From Leptolyngbya ohadii IS1 (GTDB lineage Bacteria; Cyanobacteriota; Cyanobacteriia; Elainellales; Elainellaceae): a DNA stretch of 64,000 nt. Below the pieces are notes generated by a model. The model searched no databases. It saw only the letters and a program-made list of their open reading frames with translations, and had not been told where the DNA came from. The number at the start of each line of letters is the position of its first letter. Within the stretch, counting starts at the first letter, position 1. Positions 1 to 9,968 of the stretch are shown piece after piece. The stretch lies in the NCBI RefSeq assembly GCF_002215035.1, contig NZ_NKFP01000004.1:497726-561725 (forward strand). Direction: 5' to 3'. The position numbers and the translations under genes were made by a program.

Positions 1-740
1 TAGCTGCCCGCACCCAGAGGCGTTTCAATGGAGTCGGTTTTTTCTAGAAGTTCGCTAGCGTCTACTACGCCGTTGCCATTAGCGTCGTAAATCAGCTCTA
101 GCTGGACATTGCCATCCGTAACGTTTTGCGTTCTGGCGCGAAAGATGCTGGTGCGAGTCAGATTAAAGCGATAGTAGTCTGCGGTGTCTGTGCCTCCTAC
201 CGTAGCTCGGTAAAGGCGATCGCCCGTCAAATCCCCCACATTAAAAGCACTAGGAATCGTATTGCCTAAATCAGGCGGCGTCACGGCACTAACCTGACCT
301 TCTGGACTATTGGGATCTGGGGGTGCAGCGGAGAGGCTAGGGCTAACGGTCAGGGAATAGCGAGTGCGATTGATGCCCTGACTGGCACGATTGCCGCGCG
401 AATTTTTGGAACCTCGCCCCCAGCGAACCTGAACAAAATAAAGACCGGCTTCGAGGGTTCTGCCGATCGCATCTTCCTCACGATCTGGATTCTGAGAGGT
501 AGCAACAACTTTGCCATTCTCATTGAGCAGTCTCAGATCAACGTTGCGCTGAAATTCTGATACGGCAACAGAGGCACTGCTGCGAGCGCGTAGCCTGAAC
601 TTATAGAAGTCGTTAAAGTCCTTTCCTCTAGAGCTAAGGCTGCCCTGAACCGTTCTGGTCTCTGTGAGAGCGCCGAGATCGCGTGCTCCGTTGGATTCGT
701 TATCGAGGATATCTCGAATAATTCTGCCAAGATTCGACAT
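1..740 (-). CDS. PPC-domain (pre-peptidase C-terminal-like) protein, partial
   Basis: The frame starts at an ATG (740 downward) and stays open to the window edge, so only the first 246 residues are seen and the C terminus is missing. Two beta-rich repeats carry the hallmark of pre-peptidase C-terminal domains. The first has NDFYKFRL near residue 45 followed by a DLRLLNENGKVV strand and GLYFVQVRWG. The second has TADYYRFNL near residue 190 followed by VQLELIYDANGNGVVD. PPC domains occur in secreted or cell-surface proteins of cyanobacteria. No signal peptide is visible at the N terminus, so any export would have to use a C-terminal or type I signal, which is inference. The function of the whole protein is unknown. 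Confidence 0.75.
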   Translation of the reverse strand, partial: MSNLGRIIRDILDNESNGARDLGALTETRTVQGSLSSRGKDFNDFYKFRLRARSSASVAVSEFQRNVDLRLLNENGKVVATSQNPDREEDAIGRTLEAGLYFVQVRWGRGSKNSRGNRASQGINRTRYSLTVSPSLSAAPPDPNSPEGQVSAVTPPDLGNTIPSAFNVGDLTGDRLYRATVGGTDTADYYRFNLTRTSIFRARTQNVTDGNVQLELIYDANGNGVVDASELLEKTDSIETPLGAGS

Positions 741-1097
741 GGGAGGCTGAGGGGTACAATTCTTCAGCTTCAGTATATTTTGGCACTTTAGGTAGCACCC
801 TCAGCAATTTCACGGTTGCAACGACTTTAAGCTAGGGAGAACCTGTAAAACTACTGATAGGTCGAGATGGGTTGATGGGTACGGATTTCAGGAGTTAAAT
901 CAAGCTGGTCTGGTTCTCTGTAGCAAGATTAACATCGGACATTCAATAGAAGCGAGTAGTAGACAGAATGAGATCCAGCCGCGCACAATTTTCGCTCACA
1001 GCCCTCCAAAGCTAATCAGGTGAGGGGGCAATACAGAATTTCAAACACTAACAGCCCCCGATCGCTCCACAGTTCTCCTGCGGGATAATCGCCCCAA
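741..1097. other. Gene-free stretch
   Basis: About 350 bases between the start of the PPC-domain gene and the end of a small minus-strand gene. I see no credible reading frame, RNA or repeat. The bases next to 740 must hold the promoter of the PPC-domain gene, but no convincing -35/-10 pair stands out. Confidence 0.4.
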
Positions 1098-1304
1098 CTA
1101 TGCCCCCTGCCGCAACTCCCGCACAATCTCCTGAGCCAGATTCCTCGCCCACAGCCCATCAAACGGACAAAGGATCTGTCGGTTTTCGGGACTCGTCCAG
1201 ACCAAAGCATCCTCCACATCGGACAGGACGTAGGTTTCGTTCAGCAGAATACAGGTGAGTAGGCGATGAACCACCATTGCCTGAGCATCAGTGAGCACAA
1301 TCAT
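1098..1304 (-). CDS. Small hypothetical protein (68 aa), coupled to an upstream 43-aa frame
   Basis: An ATG-started frame of 68 residues with no family I recognise. It is mixed helical, with an acidic centre (SDVEDALVW) and a basic C terminus (EIVRELRQGA). Its ATG overlaps the TGA of the 43-residue frame just upstream in an ATGA arrangement, which is typical of translational coupling and is the main reason to believe both are real. The function is unknown. Confidence 0.5.
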   Translation of the reverse strand: MIVLTDAQAMVVHRLLTCILLNETYVLSDVEDALVWTSPENRQILCPFDGLWARNLAQEIVRELRQGA

Positions 1305-1432
1305 AGTTTTGCGCCTCGCTCTGCTTTGGACAGGATGACGAGAGCTTTATCGATATCGCGAATTTTGATGCCCCGAAGTGCGGTGAGGATGGATTTCAGG
1401 ACGGCAACCTCATCGGCGGATAGCGTGATCAT
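1301..1432 (-). CDS. Very small hypothetical protein (43 aa)
   Basis: ATG at 1432, stop TGA at 1303-1301. The product begins MITLSADEVAVLKSIL and ends KALVILSKAERGAKL, two short amphipathic helices with no recognised family. The stop overlaps the start of the next small gene by the shared bases ATGA. This suggests a two-gene unit in which the second is translated by re-initiation. Codon use (GCC, CTG, GAT, CGC) is like that of neighbouring genes. The function is unknown. Confidence 0.45.
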   Translation of the reverse strand: MITLSADEVAVLKSILTALRGIKIRDIDKALVILSKAERGAKL

Positions 1433-1550
1433 AGGCAGTGCCTCTTCTAGTAATAATGTTTACTTGCTGTCAGTAGCGCAGTATGGCAGTAAAGCAGTAA
1501 GTAAGTAAATGCTATGGCATTATTGATGCCTTGTCTATAGCTGTTCCAGA

Positions 1551-1775
1551 ATGTCCCCTAATCCTGTCGGAAAATCTAATCTACGAATCACGATCGATAC
1601 TGCCGACATCACCCTCTTGAGACGGTTGAGTGGTGTTACGGAACGATCGATCAGTAGCCTAGTCAGTGATGCTCTACAGGACTACTTCGCCAGAGAAGAC
1701 ATCCAACAGCTAATAGACCTCTACAATCTCGAAGCTGAGGTTACTGATCCAGGTGATGAGTCTTCCCCTAGCTGA
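1551..1775 (+). CDS. Ribbon-helix-helix-like small protein (74 aa)
   Basis: The N-terminal half reads KSNLRITIDTADITLLRRL, a basic beta strand leading into a helix. SISSLVSDALQDYFARE follows. This strand-helix-helix layout matches CopG/Arc-type DNA-binding proteins, many of which are antitoxins or autorepressors. The C terminus is acidic (EAEVTDPGDESSPS). A second protein of the same type follows at once, and no toxin gene is adjacent. The fold assignment rests on pattern alone. Confidence 0.55.
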   Translation: MSPNPVGKSNLRITIDTADITLLRRLSGVTERSISSLVSDALQDYFAREDIQQLIDLYNLEAEVTDPGDESSPS

Positions 1776-1788
1776 TGTTTATCACGCC

Positions 1789-1974
1789 ATGCCCAAGCGC
1801 AAACCTCAAATTAGAGCGTATGTCGATGAACACACCGATAAACTCTTGAAGGCACTTGCAGGAGTCATGGATAGTAATGTCAATGCGATCGTGGTAGAGG
1901 CGATCGAGCAATGGCTCAGCAAACCTGAAATTCAGGAAAAAATTGAGAATCACGGGTTAGACGATCTTGACTAG
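1789..1974 (+). CDS. Ribbon-helix-helix-like small protein (61 aa)
   Basis: The preferred start is ATG 1789 (MPKRKPQIRAYVDEH), where the RHH-like sequence begins. GTG 1753 or ATG 1756 are in-frame alternatives that would overlap the upstream RHH gene. The basic strand KRKPQIRAYV is followed by TDKLLKALAGVM and NVNAIVVEAIEQWLSKPEIQ, again the CopG-like layout. The phrase A-I-E-Q-W-L also appears in similar form in the RHH protein at 20.3 kb. It is probably co-transcribed with the RHH gene upstream. A DNA-binding regulator or orphan antitoxin is the likely role, by inference. Confidence 0.55.
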   Translation: MPKRKPQIRAYVDEHTDKLLKALAGVMDSNVNAIVVEAIEQWLSKPEIQEKIENHGLDDLD

Positions 1975-2073
1975 CCCAGCACCAGCATCGCTACAGATTG
2001 GTTGTAGGGCAAACTGTGAATACTAGGAAGTGTTTTGAAGTGCGATCGACCTTTAAACCGCAGAGCTTGCATT

Positions 2074-2817
2074 ATGCCCGATGAAATTCTTATTGAAATT
2101 TATGCCCAATGCGGTTTTAGAAATCAAAGTCTGATTTTGCTGCTAGATATCTTAGAAGGACTGCCAGAGTTTAAGCCAACTCATTGGGCAAGAGATGAGC
2201 GACCCGATAGCAAAAGTACCTATTCTCGGGACGATCTGTTATTTGCAGTAGGGGGACTTGGCGATCTCAACACTCCACATTTGTACGGCAGTGCAATTAG
2301 CTACACAGCATACTTCACAATAGATCGCCAGCATCTCAATAACTTAATCATCAGTTTTGGCTCAGACTTAAACGAGGAAAGCCTGGCTAAAATTCTTCAA
2401 CTTAGTAGTGTTCTAGCAAATGCTTTGAAAGCAGAGTATGGCTATGTTCACTTCCTCTGGAAGAACGCCCCTGAGCGATATATGCAGGAAGGTTCATTTG
2501 CTCTGAGATATCTACAGAAATATGGACCATGCCCCTCTTTAGCCCGAACCTGGTTCGGTTCATACTTGATTAGCTTGATTGGTCAAGGACGTTTGGAAAC
2601 TTGTGGAGCATCTATCCAACACTTATCTTACGGAGGAATCCAAGCAGATTTAATTGAGAACCTTGTAGATGCAGACCATCGCACTTTGACAATTCGCCAA
2701 AGGGAAGTTATGGAGCATTTATTGCCTTCTGGAATTTTTGGGGACTACTCACATCCTCTTCTCCGCAAACGAGGTGCAAATTGGCAACCTATTCCGATCG
2801 ATCATTTTGCTGATTGA
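2074..2817 (+). CDS. Hypothetical protein (about 247 aa)
   Basis: The frame is open from a TTG at 2035 preceded by AGGAAG. An ATG at 2074 (MPDEILIEIYAQ) starts where the folded part seems to begin, so I take that start, with the TTG as a real alternative. The protein is globular, without signal peptide or membrane segment. It has several aromatic and aliphatic strands (LIEIYAQCGF, SYTAYFTIDR, GYVHFLW) and ends PIPIDHFAD. The overall shape is like that of bacterial immunity-type proteins, but I cannot name a family. The codon mix is slightly more AT-rich than the photosystem genes next door. Confidence 0.55.
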   Translation: MPDEILIEIYAQCGFRNQSLILLLDILEGLPEFKPTHWARDERPDSKSTYSRDDLLFAVGGLGDLNTPHLYGSAISYTAYFTIDRQHLNNLIISFGSDLNEESLAKILQLSSVLANALKAEYGYVHFLWKNAPERYMQEGSFALRYLQKYGPCPSLARTWFGSYLISLIGQGRLETCGASIQHLSYGGIQADLIENLVDADHRTLTIRQREVMEHLLPSGIFGDYSHPLLRKRGANWQPIPIDHFAD

Positions 2818-2829
2818 GTTTGAAAAATT

Positions 2830-2862
2830 CAAAGTCCCCCAGAATTGGGGAATTTAGGGGGC
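2830..2862. repeat. Dispersed intergenic palindromic repeat
   Basis: A short palindrome of the type CAAAGTCCCCC..GAATT..GGGG..TTTAGGGGGC. Related copies lie near 14268-14300, 18065-18110 and 61471-61496, and inside the coding region at 41180-41315. It sits just after the hypothetical gene and could also help end its transcription. Confidence 0.6.
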
Positions 2863-2900
2863 GCAGCCCGATCGCCTCCCACCCAAAACCCCTCACACAC

Positions 2901-2927
2901 AAAAATCCCCCACCCGAAGGTGAGGGA
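2901..2927 (-). terminator. Rho-independent terminator of the psaA-psaB operon
   Basis: Read on the minus strand, TCCCTCACC, the tetraloop TTCG and GGTGGGGGA form a 9-bp stem with one G-T pair. Five T residues follow. It lies about 30 bases after the psaB stop codon. Confidence 0.85.
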
Positions 2928-2958
2928 CTCATTTATCTAACTAACACTCGATCGCTTA

Positions 2959-5187
2959 TCAACCATACCTTGCGGCAGTCGATGCGATGAGGAAGGCAGC
3001 GTAGGTCAAGATATAGCCAACCGTGAAGTGAGCCAAACCAACCAGACGAGCCTGAACGATCGACAGTGCAACCGGCTTGTCCTTCCAGCGAATCAGGTTC
3101 GCCAGCGGAGTGCGCTCATGCGCCCAAACGATCGTCTCGATCAGCTCTTGCCAGTAGCCTCTCCAGCTAATCAGGAACATGAAGCCCGTTGCCCAAACCA
3201 GGTGTCCGAAGAGGAACATCCAGCTCCAGACTGCCAGCGAGTTCATGCCGTAGGGGTTGTAGCCGTTGATTAACTGAGCAGAGTTCAGCCACAGGTAGTC
3301 ACGCAGCCAGCCCATCAGGTAAGTCGAAGACTCGTTGAACTGAGCCACGTTGCCCTGCCATACGCCGAGGTGCTTCCAGTGCCAGTAGAACGTCGTCCAG
3401 CCGATCGTGTTCAGCATCCAGAACATCGCGAGGTAGAACGCATCCCAAGCAGAGATGTCGCAAGTACCGCCACGACCCGGACCGTCACAGGGGAAGCTGT
3501 AGCCGAAGTCCTTCTTGTCGGGCATCAGCTTGGAGCCGCGAGCATCCAGCGCACCCTTGACCAGGATCAGAGTGGTGGTGTGCAGACCCAGCGCGATCGC
3601 ATGGTGTACCAGGAAGTCGCCAGGACCGATGGTCAGGAACAGCGAGTTCGTGCCGCTGTTGATTGCATCCAGCCAGCCGGGCAGCCACACGTTACCGTGG
3701 TTGGGCCAAGCGGTGGAAGCAAGGCTATCCGGATTTGAGAGCAGCGTATCGAAGCCGTAGAGCAGCTTACCGTGAGACGCTTGAACGAACTGTGCGAACA
3801 CCGGCTCGATCAGGATTTGCTTCTCAGGCGTACCGAAAGCCTGCATTACGTCGTTGTGGACGTACAGACCCAGGGTGTGGAAGCCCAGGAACAGCGACAC
3901 CCAGCTCAGGTGAGAGATGATCGCTTCTTTGTGGTTCAGAACGCGATCGAGGACGTTACCCCGGTTTTGTGCCGGATCGTAATCCCGCACCCAGAAGATT
4001 GCACCGTGGGCAAACGCACCAACCATCAGGAATCCAGCAATGTACTGGTGATGGGTGTAAAGCGCAGCCTGCGTGGTGTAATCCTTCGCCATGAAAGCGT
4101 AGGGAGGCAGGGAGTACATGTGCTGAGCCACCAGAGAGGTGATCACGCCCAGCGCCGCCAGAGCCAGACCCAGCTGGAAGTGCAGCGAGTTGTTGATCGT
4201 ATCGTACAGACCCTGGTGAGGCAGGTTGAACTGACCTTCACTCTTCTTGCTCATCAGACCTGCTTTAGAATCCAGCATTTCTTTGATGCTGTGACCGATT
4301 CCAAAGTTGGTGCGATACATGTGACCTGCCACGATGAACAGGACGGCGATCGCCAGGTGGTGGTGAGCCATATCAGTCAGCCACAGGGACTGAGTTTGGG
4401 GATGGAAGCCACCCAGGAAGGTGAGGATTGCAGAACCCGCGCCTTGAGCCGTACCAAACACATGATTTGCCGTATCCGCGTTCTCGGCGTACACGCCCCA
4501 GTTGCCGGTGAAGAAAGGAGCTAAACCAGCGGGGTGGGGAGGCGTCGTCAGGAAGTTATCCCAGCCGACGTGCTGACCGCGAGACTCAGGAATCGCAACG
4601 TGGATCAGGTGACCTGCCCAAGCCAGAGAGCTAACCCCGAACAGACCAGCCAGGTGGTGGTTCAGGCGAGATTCAGCATTCTTAAACCAGGACAGCGACG
4701 GACGGAACTTGGGCTGAAGGTGGAGCCAGCCAGCGAACAGGAAGATTGCCGACAGCAGCATCAGGAAGATAGAACCCTGATACAGATCGCCATTCGTCCG
4801 CATCCCGATCGTGTACCACCAGTGATAAACACCGGAGTAAGCGATGTTTACGGGGTTAGAAGCGCCTGCACGAGTGAAGGCATCCACCGCAGCTTGACCG
4901 AAGTGGGGGTCCCAAATCGCATGGGCGATCGGGCGCACGTTGAGCGGATCTTTGACCCACTGCTCGAAGTTACCTTGCCAGGCGACGTGGAAGAGGTTAC
5001 CAGAAGTCCAGAGGAAGATGATTGCCAGATGACCGAAGTGGGAAGCAAAAATCTTTTGGTAAAGATTCTCTTCCGTCATTCCGTCGTGGCTTTCAAAGTC
5101 GTGGGCAGTGGCAATCCCGTACCAGATCCGCCGGGTGGTCGGATCTTGAGCCAATCCCTGGCTAAATTTTGGGAATTTTGTTGCCAT
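2959..5187 (-). CDS. psaB: Photosystem I P700 chlorophyll a apoprotein A2 (PsaB)
   Basis: The 742-residue product is the second large core subunit of photosystem I. It pairs with PsaA in the thylakoid membrane and binds P700 and the early electron acceptors. The N terminus [16 protein letters not shown], the conserved [12 protein letters not shown] loop that supplies two cysteines to the 4Fe-4S cluster FX, and the C-terminal segment [18 protein letters not shown] are all typical. Eleven hydrophobic membrane spans with many histidines (chlorophyll ligands) are visible. The length is normal for the family. It follows psaA by 209 bases on the same strand, as in nearly all cyanobacteria, and ends at a strong terminator. 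Confidence 0.99.
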   Translation of the reverse strand: MATKFPKFSQGLAQDPTTRRIWYGIATAHDFESHDGMTEENLYQKIFASHFGHLAIIFLWTSGNLFHVAWQGNFEQWVKDPLNVRPIAHAIWDPHFGQAAVDAFTRAGASNPVNIAYSGVYHWWYTIGMRTNGDLYQGSIFLMLLSAIFLFAGWLHLQPKFRPSLSWFKNAESRLNHHLAGLFGVSSLAWAGHLIHVAIPESRGQHVGWDNFLTTPPHPAGLAPFFTGNWGVYAENADTANHVFGTAQGAGSAILTFLGGFHPQTQSLWLTDMAHHHLAIAVLFIVAGHMYRTNFGIGHSIKEMLDSKAGLMSKKSEGQFNLPHQGLYDTINNSLHFQLGLALAALGVITSLVAQHMYSLPPYAFMAKDYTTQAALYTHHQYIAGFLMVGAFAHGAIFWVRDYDPAQNRGNVLDRVLNHKEAIISHLSWVSLFLGFHTLGLYVHNDVMQAFGTPEKQILIEPVFAQFVQASHGKLLYGFDTLLSNPDSLASTAWPNHGNVWLPGWLDAINSGTNSLFLTIGPGDFLVHHAIALGLHTTTLILVKGALDARGSKLMPDKKDFGYSFPCDGPGRGGTCDISAWDAFYLAMFWMLNTIGWTTFYWHWKHLGVWQGNVAQFNESSTYLMGWLRDYLWLNSAQLINGYNPYGMNSLAVWSWMFLFGHLVWATGFMFLISWRGYWQELIETIVWAHERTPLANLIRWKDKPVALSIVQARLVGLAHFTVGYILTYAAFLIASTAARYG

Positions 5188-5396
5188 AAGTCCTAATTGA
5201 TTTACTCAATTAGCTATCAGCTTTTCGCTATCCAGCCTTTATTTACCTGGACTTTAGACGATGGACTTTGAGGAACGCAAGGGCTGAACCCGCCGAGACT
5301 CATTGAAGAATCTAATCGAATCCATAACTTGCTTGACCAATCGCCATCCACCGTCTGCATCCAGTTGTCTAGAGGAGAGACAGCTAAAACCGATCG

Positions 5397-7661
5397 CTAG
5401 CCACTAACTGCAATGATCCGAGCCAAGAAGAACGCCCAAGTTGTGACGATGCCGCCCAGCAGGTAATGAGCAACACCGACTGCCCGACCCTGAATAATGC
5501 TCAGAGCGCGAGGCTGAATCGAAGGCGCAACTTTTAGCTTGTTGTGTGCCCAAACGATCGACTCGATCAGCTCTTGCCAGTAGCCGCGACCACTGAACAG
5601 GAACATGAGGCTGAATGCCCAGACGAAGTGTGCGCCCAGGAACAGCAGACCGTAAGCAGACAGAGCAGAACCGTAGGAACCAATCACCTGAGTCGCCTGT
5701 GCCCAGAGGAAGTCACGCAGCCATCCATTGATGGTGAGCGCGCTTTGAGCAAAGTTGCCGCCCGTGATGTGAGAAACTGTTCCATCCGGTGAGACCGTAC
5801 CCCACACATCCGACTGCATCTTCCAGGAGAAGTGGAAAATCGCGATCGAGAGGGAGTTGTACATCCAGAACAGACCCAGGAAGACGTGATCCCAACCAGA
5901 AACCTGGCAGGTGCCGCCCCGACCGGGACCGTCGCAAGGGAAGCGGAAGCCCAGGTTCGCCTTGTCCGGAATCAGACGAGAGCTACGAGCAAACAGCACG
6001 CCCTTGAGCAGAATCAGCACCGTCACGTGAATCGTGAAGGCATGGATGTGGTGAACCATGAAATCTGCCGTGCCCAGAGCGATCGGCATCATGGCAACCT
6101 TACCGCCCACAGCGACAACACCGCCGCCGAAGGCATAGCTTGCAGGTTCCAGCGCGTTGGGCGCAGTACCACCCGGAGCGAGGGTGTGGATGTTTTGAAT
6201 CCACTGAGCAAACACGGGCTGGAGCTGAATCGCCGTATCCGAGAACATGTCTTGGGGACGACCCAGAGCGCGCATCGTGTCGTTGTGAATGTACAGACCA
6301 AAGCTATGGAAGCCCAGGAAAATACAAACCCAGTTGAGGTGAGAAATGATGGCATCCCGGTGACGGATGACGCGATCCAGCAAGTTATTCATGTTCTTGG
6401 CAGGATCGTAGTCACGCACCATGAAGATAGCTGCGTGAGCGCCCGCACCCACAATCAAGAAGCCACCGATCCACATGTGGTGGGTAAAGATGGACAGCTG
6501 CGTGGGGTAATCCGTTGCGAGGTACGGATAGGGAGGCATCGAGTACATATGCTGCGCCACGATAATCGTGAGCGAACCCAGCATTGCCAGGTTAACAGCC
6601 AGCTGTGCGTGCCAGGAGGTAGTCAGGTTCTCATAAAGACCCTTGTGACCTTCGCCCGTGAACGGACCTTTGTGGTTCTCCAGGATTTCCTTGATGCTGT
6701 GACCGATACCCCAGTTCGTGCGGTACATGTGACCCGCGATGATGAACAGGACAGCCAGAGCCAGGTGGTGGTGAGCCGTATCCGACAGCCAGAGACCGCC
6801 AGTTACAGGATTCAAACCGCCCTTGAAGGTGAGGAAATCGGAGTACTCGCCCCAGTTCAGCGTAAAGAAGGGAGTTAGACCCTTTGCGAAGCTGGGATAG
6901 AGGTCTGCCATCAGGCTGGAGTTGAGAATAAACTCATGGGGCAGGGGAATCTGGCTAGCAGGAACCCCAGCATCCAGCATTTTATTAATTGGCAGTGCGA
7001 CGTGAATCTGGTGACCTGCCCAGGACAAACAGCCCAGACCGAGCAGACCAGACAGGTGGTGGTTCAGCATCGACTCCACATTCTGGAACCATTCCAGCTT
7101 CGGAGCGCGCTTGTGATAGTGGAACCAGCCAGCAAACAGCATCAGACCAGCCATTACGAGACCGCCGATTGCCGTTACATAAAGCTGAAATTCATTTGTA
7201 ATACCGGCAGCGCGCCAGATTTGGAAAAATCCAGATGTGATTTGAATGCCGTGGAAGCCACCGCCCACGTCACCGTTTAAAATTTCCTGACCGAAGATGG
7301 GCCAGACCACCTGAGCACTCGGTTTGACGTGCAGGGGATCTGCCATCCAGGCAGAGTAATTAGAGAATTTTGCGCCGTGGAAGTACATTCCACTGAGCCA
7401 GACGAACACTACAGCAAGGTGACCGAAGTGTGCGCTGAAGATCTTACGAGAAATATCTTCTAGGTCACTGGTATGGCTATCGAAATCGTGAGCGTCGGCA
7501 TGAAGGTTCCAAATCCAGGTTGTGGTCTTGGGACCCTTAGCGAGTGTGCGATCGAAATGACCCGGCTGTGCCCACTTCTCGAAGGAAGTTTTCACGGGGT
7601 CTTTATCGACCATCACTCGCACCTGTTTGGCTGCCTCCCGCTCCCGTGGGGAAGTTGTCAT
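5397..7661 (-). CDS. psaA: Photosystem I P700 chlorophyll a apoprotein A1 (PsaA)
   Basis: The 754-residue product is the first core subunit of the photosystem I heterodimer. The N terminus [20 protein letters not shown] and the FX loop [12 protein letters not shown] are diagnostic. The C-terminal sequence [21 protein letters not shown] is also diagnostic. The two loop cysteines join those of PsaB in binding the interpolypeptide 4Fe-4S cluster. The protein has eleven transmembrane helices and is full length. It is the first gene of the psaA-psaB operon. A perfect TATAAT lies about 225 bases upstream of the ATG, so the leader is long, as known for psaA in other cyanobacteria. Confidence 0.99.
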   Translation of the reverse strand: MTTSPREREAAKQVRVMVDKDPVKTSFEKWAQPGHFDRTLAKGPKTTTWIWNLHADAHDFDSHTSDLEDISRKIFSAHFGHLAVVFVWLSGMYFHGAKFSNYSAWMADPLHVKPSAQVVWPIFGQEILNGDVGGGFHGIQITSGFFQIWRAAGITNEFQLYVTAIGGLVMAGLMLFAGWFHYHKRAPKLEWFQNVESMLNHHLSGLLGLGCLSWAGHQIHVALPINKMLDAGVPASQIPLPHEFILNSSLMADLYPSFAKGLTPFFTLNWGEYSDFLTFKGGLNPVTGGLWLSDTAHHHLALAVLFIIAGHMYRTNWGIGHSIKEILENHKGPFTGEGHKGLYENLTTSWHAQLAVNLAMLGSLTIIVAQHMYSMPPYPYLATDYPTQLSIFTHHMWIGGFLIVGAGAHAAIFMVRDYDPAKNMNNLLDRVIRHRDAIISHLNWVCIFLGFHSFGLYIHNDTMRALGRPQDMFSDTAIQLQPVFAQWIQNIHTLAPGGTAPNALEPASYAFGGGVVAVGGKVAMMPIALGTADFMVHHIHAFTIHVTVLILLKGVLFARSSRLIPDKANLGFRFPCDGPGRGGTCQVSGWDHVFLGLFWMYNSLSIAIFHFSWKMQSDVWGTVSPDGTVSHITGGNFAQSALTINGWLRDFLWAQATQVIGSYGSALSAYGLLFLGAHFVWAFSLMFLFSGRGYWQELIESIVWAHNKLKVAPSIQPRALSIIQGRAVGVAHYLLGGIVTTWAFFLARIIAVSG

Positions 7662-8272
7662 TCGAGACTCTCCTCTCTAGACAAAGGAACGAGTTGAGCG
7701 ACCAGCCCCCAAGCTGCCAGAGACAGCATCTCTCTTCGTAACATCAGCAGACAGGCACATAACCGACTTGGGTAGGAGCGTCGAAGCCAGAAATGACCCG
7801 TGCCTAGAAGAGGTGAACCGTGAACCACGCATTGGATATCACTCCAACGTGCGATCCCAGTCCATCTGGGGAGGTACTTCGAGCATTATAGAACTGGAAT
7901 CTCACAGACTTTAAGCGACGTTAACAATAATTCAAGATGCAGAAGCCTTTATTTACCTACGTTCCGAGGGTGAACATCAGCAGATAATATGCTTTCTATT
8001 GAGGAACCTTTACAAATTGAAATGTTCTATGGAAATCATACAATTTTGCTGCGATCGTGCTACCCTCACCATTCCTTGATGGATGCGGGAAGCGGAAGAA
8101 TAATCGACATAGGAGTTAACCTCTAGAATTCTCTATTGATCCTATTAGCGATCGAATTATTTGACTTTCTTAGGTGAATTATTAATAAGAGTTTAGAGAA
8201 AGTTTGGATAATGTTTGATACCCTTTATCGCTCCCTAAATCTTCCACTTGTGGGGACTTTGAACTTAAGGAA
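7662..8272. other. psaA upstream region without genes
   Basis: About 610 bases. The part next to psaA is its leader and promoter. The far half (roughly 7950-8270) is AT-rich and contains no credible frame, RNA or strong repeat, but may carry upstream regulatory sites. An additional -10-like TATTAT lies near 7985 on the minus strand without a matching -35. Confidence 0.5.
7885..7914 (-). promoter_or_regulatory. Putative psaA promoter
   Basis: On the minus strand TATAAT (7890-7885) is preceded by TTAAAG (7914-7909) with an 18-base spacer. Transcription would start near 7878, giving a leader of about 215 bases before the psaA ATG. That fits the long psaA leaders known from other cyanobacteria. 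The light-response elements usual at this gene could not be identified with confidence. Confidence 0.55.
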
Positions 8273-8917
8273 CTAATTTTGCGAGAGGGCTTTTACCTCT
8301 TCAATACTTCTAGTCTTTCCGCCCAAATGAATCACTACGTGACAATTCGGACAAACTGGACGCAGATCAGCGATCGGATCAACCTTGTATTCATGCTGGA
8401 TCTCTGAAAGCGGTTTTAGATGGTGTACATGGATCAATCCTTGAGCGATCGAACCAAACTTCGCTTCAAAGTTAAAACCGCAAATACAGCAGGTTGCTCC
8501 GTAATGTTCAATACAGCGTCTACGAGCTTCAGGATTACGCTCATAGGAGTTGATGGTGACTTGGCAGATGGAACCTTCAACTAGGTTCTGTTGGCTAGAA
8601 ACCTCTTCAGGTAGCCGAAAATTGGAAGCAATGTTTATCCGATGCTGGGCAACCTTCAACTCTTCGTTGGTAAAAAGAGTAGACCAGGGCTGTCGTAGAA
8701 CTAGAGCTTCAAGCGAAAGATCAAGCCGATCGATGTCAGCTAACTTCTGTAGCCCACTCGTTGAGCTGCTTTTAGGCTTCAGCCAAGTCTTTGCTGCCTG
8801 CAAACCGCCAACTCTTCTTACCCTTTGCAGATATCGGTTTGCCCAGTAACCCGTTTCACGCCCTACATGATGGTAGATGGCGATCATTTCCTCATGCAGT
8901 TCTGCTTCTAAACTCAT
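8273..8917 (-). CDS. HNH endonuclease family protein
   Basis: The C-terminal third is a clear HNH nuclease module. It has a CCICGF zinc knuckle, the paired histidines IHVHHLKPL, and PVCPNCHVVIH with the second C-x2-C and the final histidine. ADLRPVCPNCHVVIH is the usual sequence context of small cyanobacterial HNH proteins. The N-terminal two thirds (helical, EELKVAQHRINIASNFRLPEE) have no domain I can name. The preferred start is ATG 8917 (MSLEAELHEE), since the 24 residues before it in the open frame look non-conserved. No methyltransferase is adjacent, so a classic restriction pair is unlikely. It may be a solitary or mobile-element nuclease. Confidence 0.75.
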   Translation of the reverse strand: MSLEAELHEEMIAIYHHVGRETGYWANRYLQRVRRVGGLQAAKTWLKPKSSSTSGLQKLADIDRLDLSLEALVLRQPWSTLFTNEELKVAQHRINIASNFRLPEEVSSQQNLVEGSICQVTINSYERNPEARRRCIEHYGATCCICGFNFEAKFGSIAQGLIHVHHLKPLSEIQHEYKVDPIADLRPVCPNCHVVIHLGGKTRSIEEVKALSQN

Positions 8918-9018
8918 GGCGACAGGGCTTGATACTTTCAGATTTATGATGCCCATCCATACCTCAATGCTCCCCAGTCGATCGCACAATAGAAGATAGA
9001 GAGTCTAAGAACCTAAAA

Positions 9019-9963
9019 TTGACCGAACTTATTTCCCTTCACGTCGATCGCCCAACTGAACCTCGGCTCGATCGCTTCCTGTCTGCCCAGCTTCCTGATC
9101 TGTCTCGATCGCGCATCCAGAAATTGATCGAGGACGGGCAGGTACAGATTAACGATCGAGTGTGTACCTCGAAGAAAGCTGCTGTGCAGGAGGGCGATCG
9201 GATTGAGGTCAGCATTCCCGATGCGGAGCCGCTGGATTTGGAGGCGGAGGATATTCCGCTGGATATTCTGTATGAAGACGAGCATCTGCTGATTTTGAAT
9301 AAGCCTGTGGATCTGGTAGTGCATCCTGCGCCGGGACACGAAGGCGGAACGCTGGTAAATGCGCTACTGGCTTACTGCGGCGATCAGCTTGCCGGAATTG
9401 GAGGGGTGCAGCGTCCGGGAATTGTGCATCGCTTGGATAAGGATACGAGTGGGGCGATCGCGATCGCCAAAACAGATCTGGCACATCAGCAGCTCCAGGA
9501 ACAGTTCAAAACCAAGACGGCAAGACGCGAATATCTGGGCGTGGTGTATGGCGCACCCGCAACGGAGAAAGGCACGATCGATGCTCCGATTGGTCGGCAT
9601 CTAGTCGATCGCAAGAAGCAGGCAATAGTCCCGGAGGAGAAGGGCGGCAGACGGGCAGTGACCCACTGGACGATCGAGGAGCGGCTGGGCAACTACACGC
9701 TGATGCGGTTTCAGCTTGAGACAGGTCGGACACACCAGATTCGAGTCCATAGTGCATCCATTGGTCATCCGATCGTAGGTGATCCTTTATATGGATCAGG
9801 ACGATCGATCGGGGTGAATTTGCCGGGGCAGGCACTCCACGCTTATCGGCTGAGGCTTCAGCATCCGGTGACAGGTGAGGCGATCGAGGTTACGGCTCCG
9901 CTGCCGTCTCACATGACGAAACTGCTGGATGTGCTGCGGCTGCGGATGGGGACGCGAAAGTAA
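9019..9963 (+). CDS. rluD: RluA/RluD-family 23S rRNA pseudouridine synthase
   Basis: The product isomerises uridine to pseudouridine in ribosomal RNA. Residues 1-70 form an S4 RNA-binding domain (RLDRFLSAQLPDLSRSRIQKL). The catalytic domain holds HRLDKDTSG at residues 137-145, with the active-site aspartate at 140. The later motifs RREYLGVVYG and GRTHQIRVH are also present. The length (314) is normal for RluD. The start is TTG at 9019, and no ATG occurs before the S4 domain. RluD is the most likely member, but RluA-family specificity cannot be read from sequence alone. Confidence 0.9.
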   Translation: MTELISLHVDRPTEPRLDRFLSAQLPDLSRSRIQKLIEDGQVQINDRVCTSKKAAVQEGDRIEVSIPDAEPLDLEAEDIPLDILYEDEHLLILNKPVDLVVHPAPGHEGGTLVNALLAYCGDQLAGIGGVQRPGIVHRLDKDTSGAIAIAKTDLAHQQLQEQFKTKTARREYLGVVYGAPATEKGTIDAPIGRHLVDRKKQAIVPEEKGGRRAVTHWTIEERLGNYTLMRFQLETGRTHQIRVHSASIGHPIVGDPLYGSGRSIGVNLPGQALHAYRLRLQHPVTGEAIEVTAPLPSHMTKLLDVLRLRMGTRK

Positions 9964-9968
9964 ATAAA

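Noticed and set aside
3028-5196. Long plus-strand frames of 81-250 residues across psaB, and similar ones across psaA (5544-7741) and psbA (23903-24931)
   Set aside because: They are antisense to highly conserved photosystem genes. They arise from strong codon bias and have no protein-like motifs or ribosome sites.
8273-8917. HNH protein as part of a restriction or defence island
   Set aside because: No methyltransferase, helicase or other defence gene is adjacent; neighbours are housekeeping genes.
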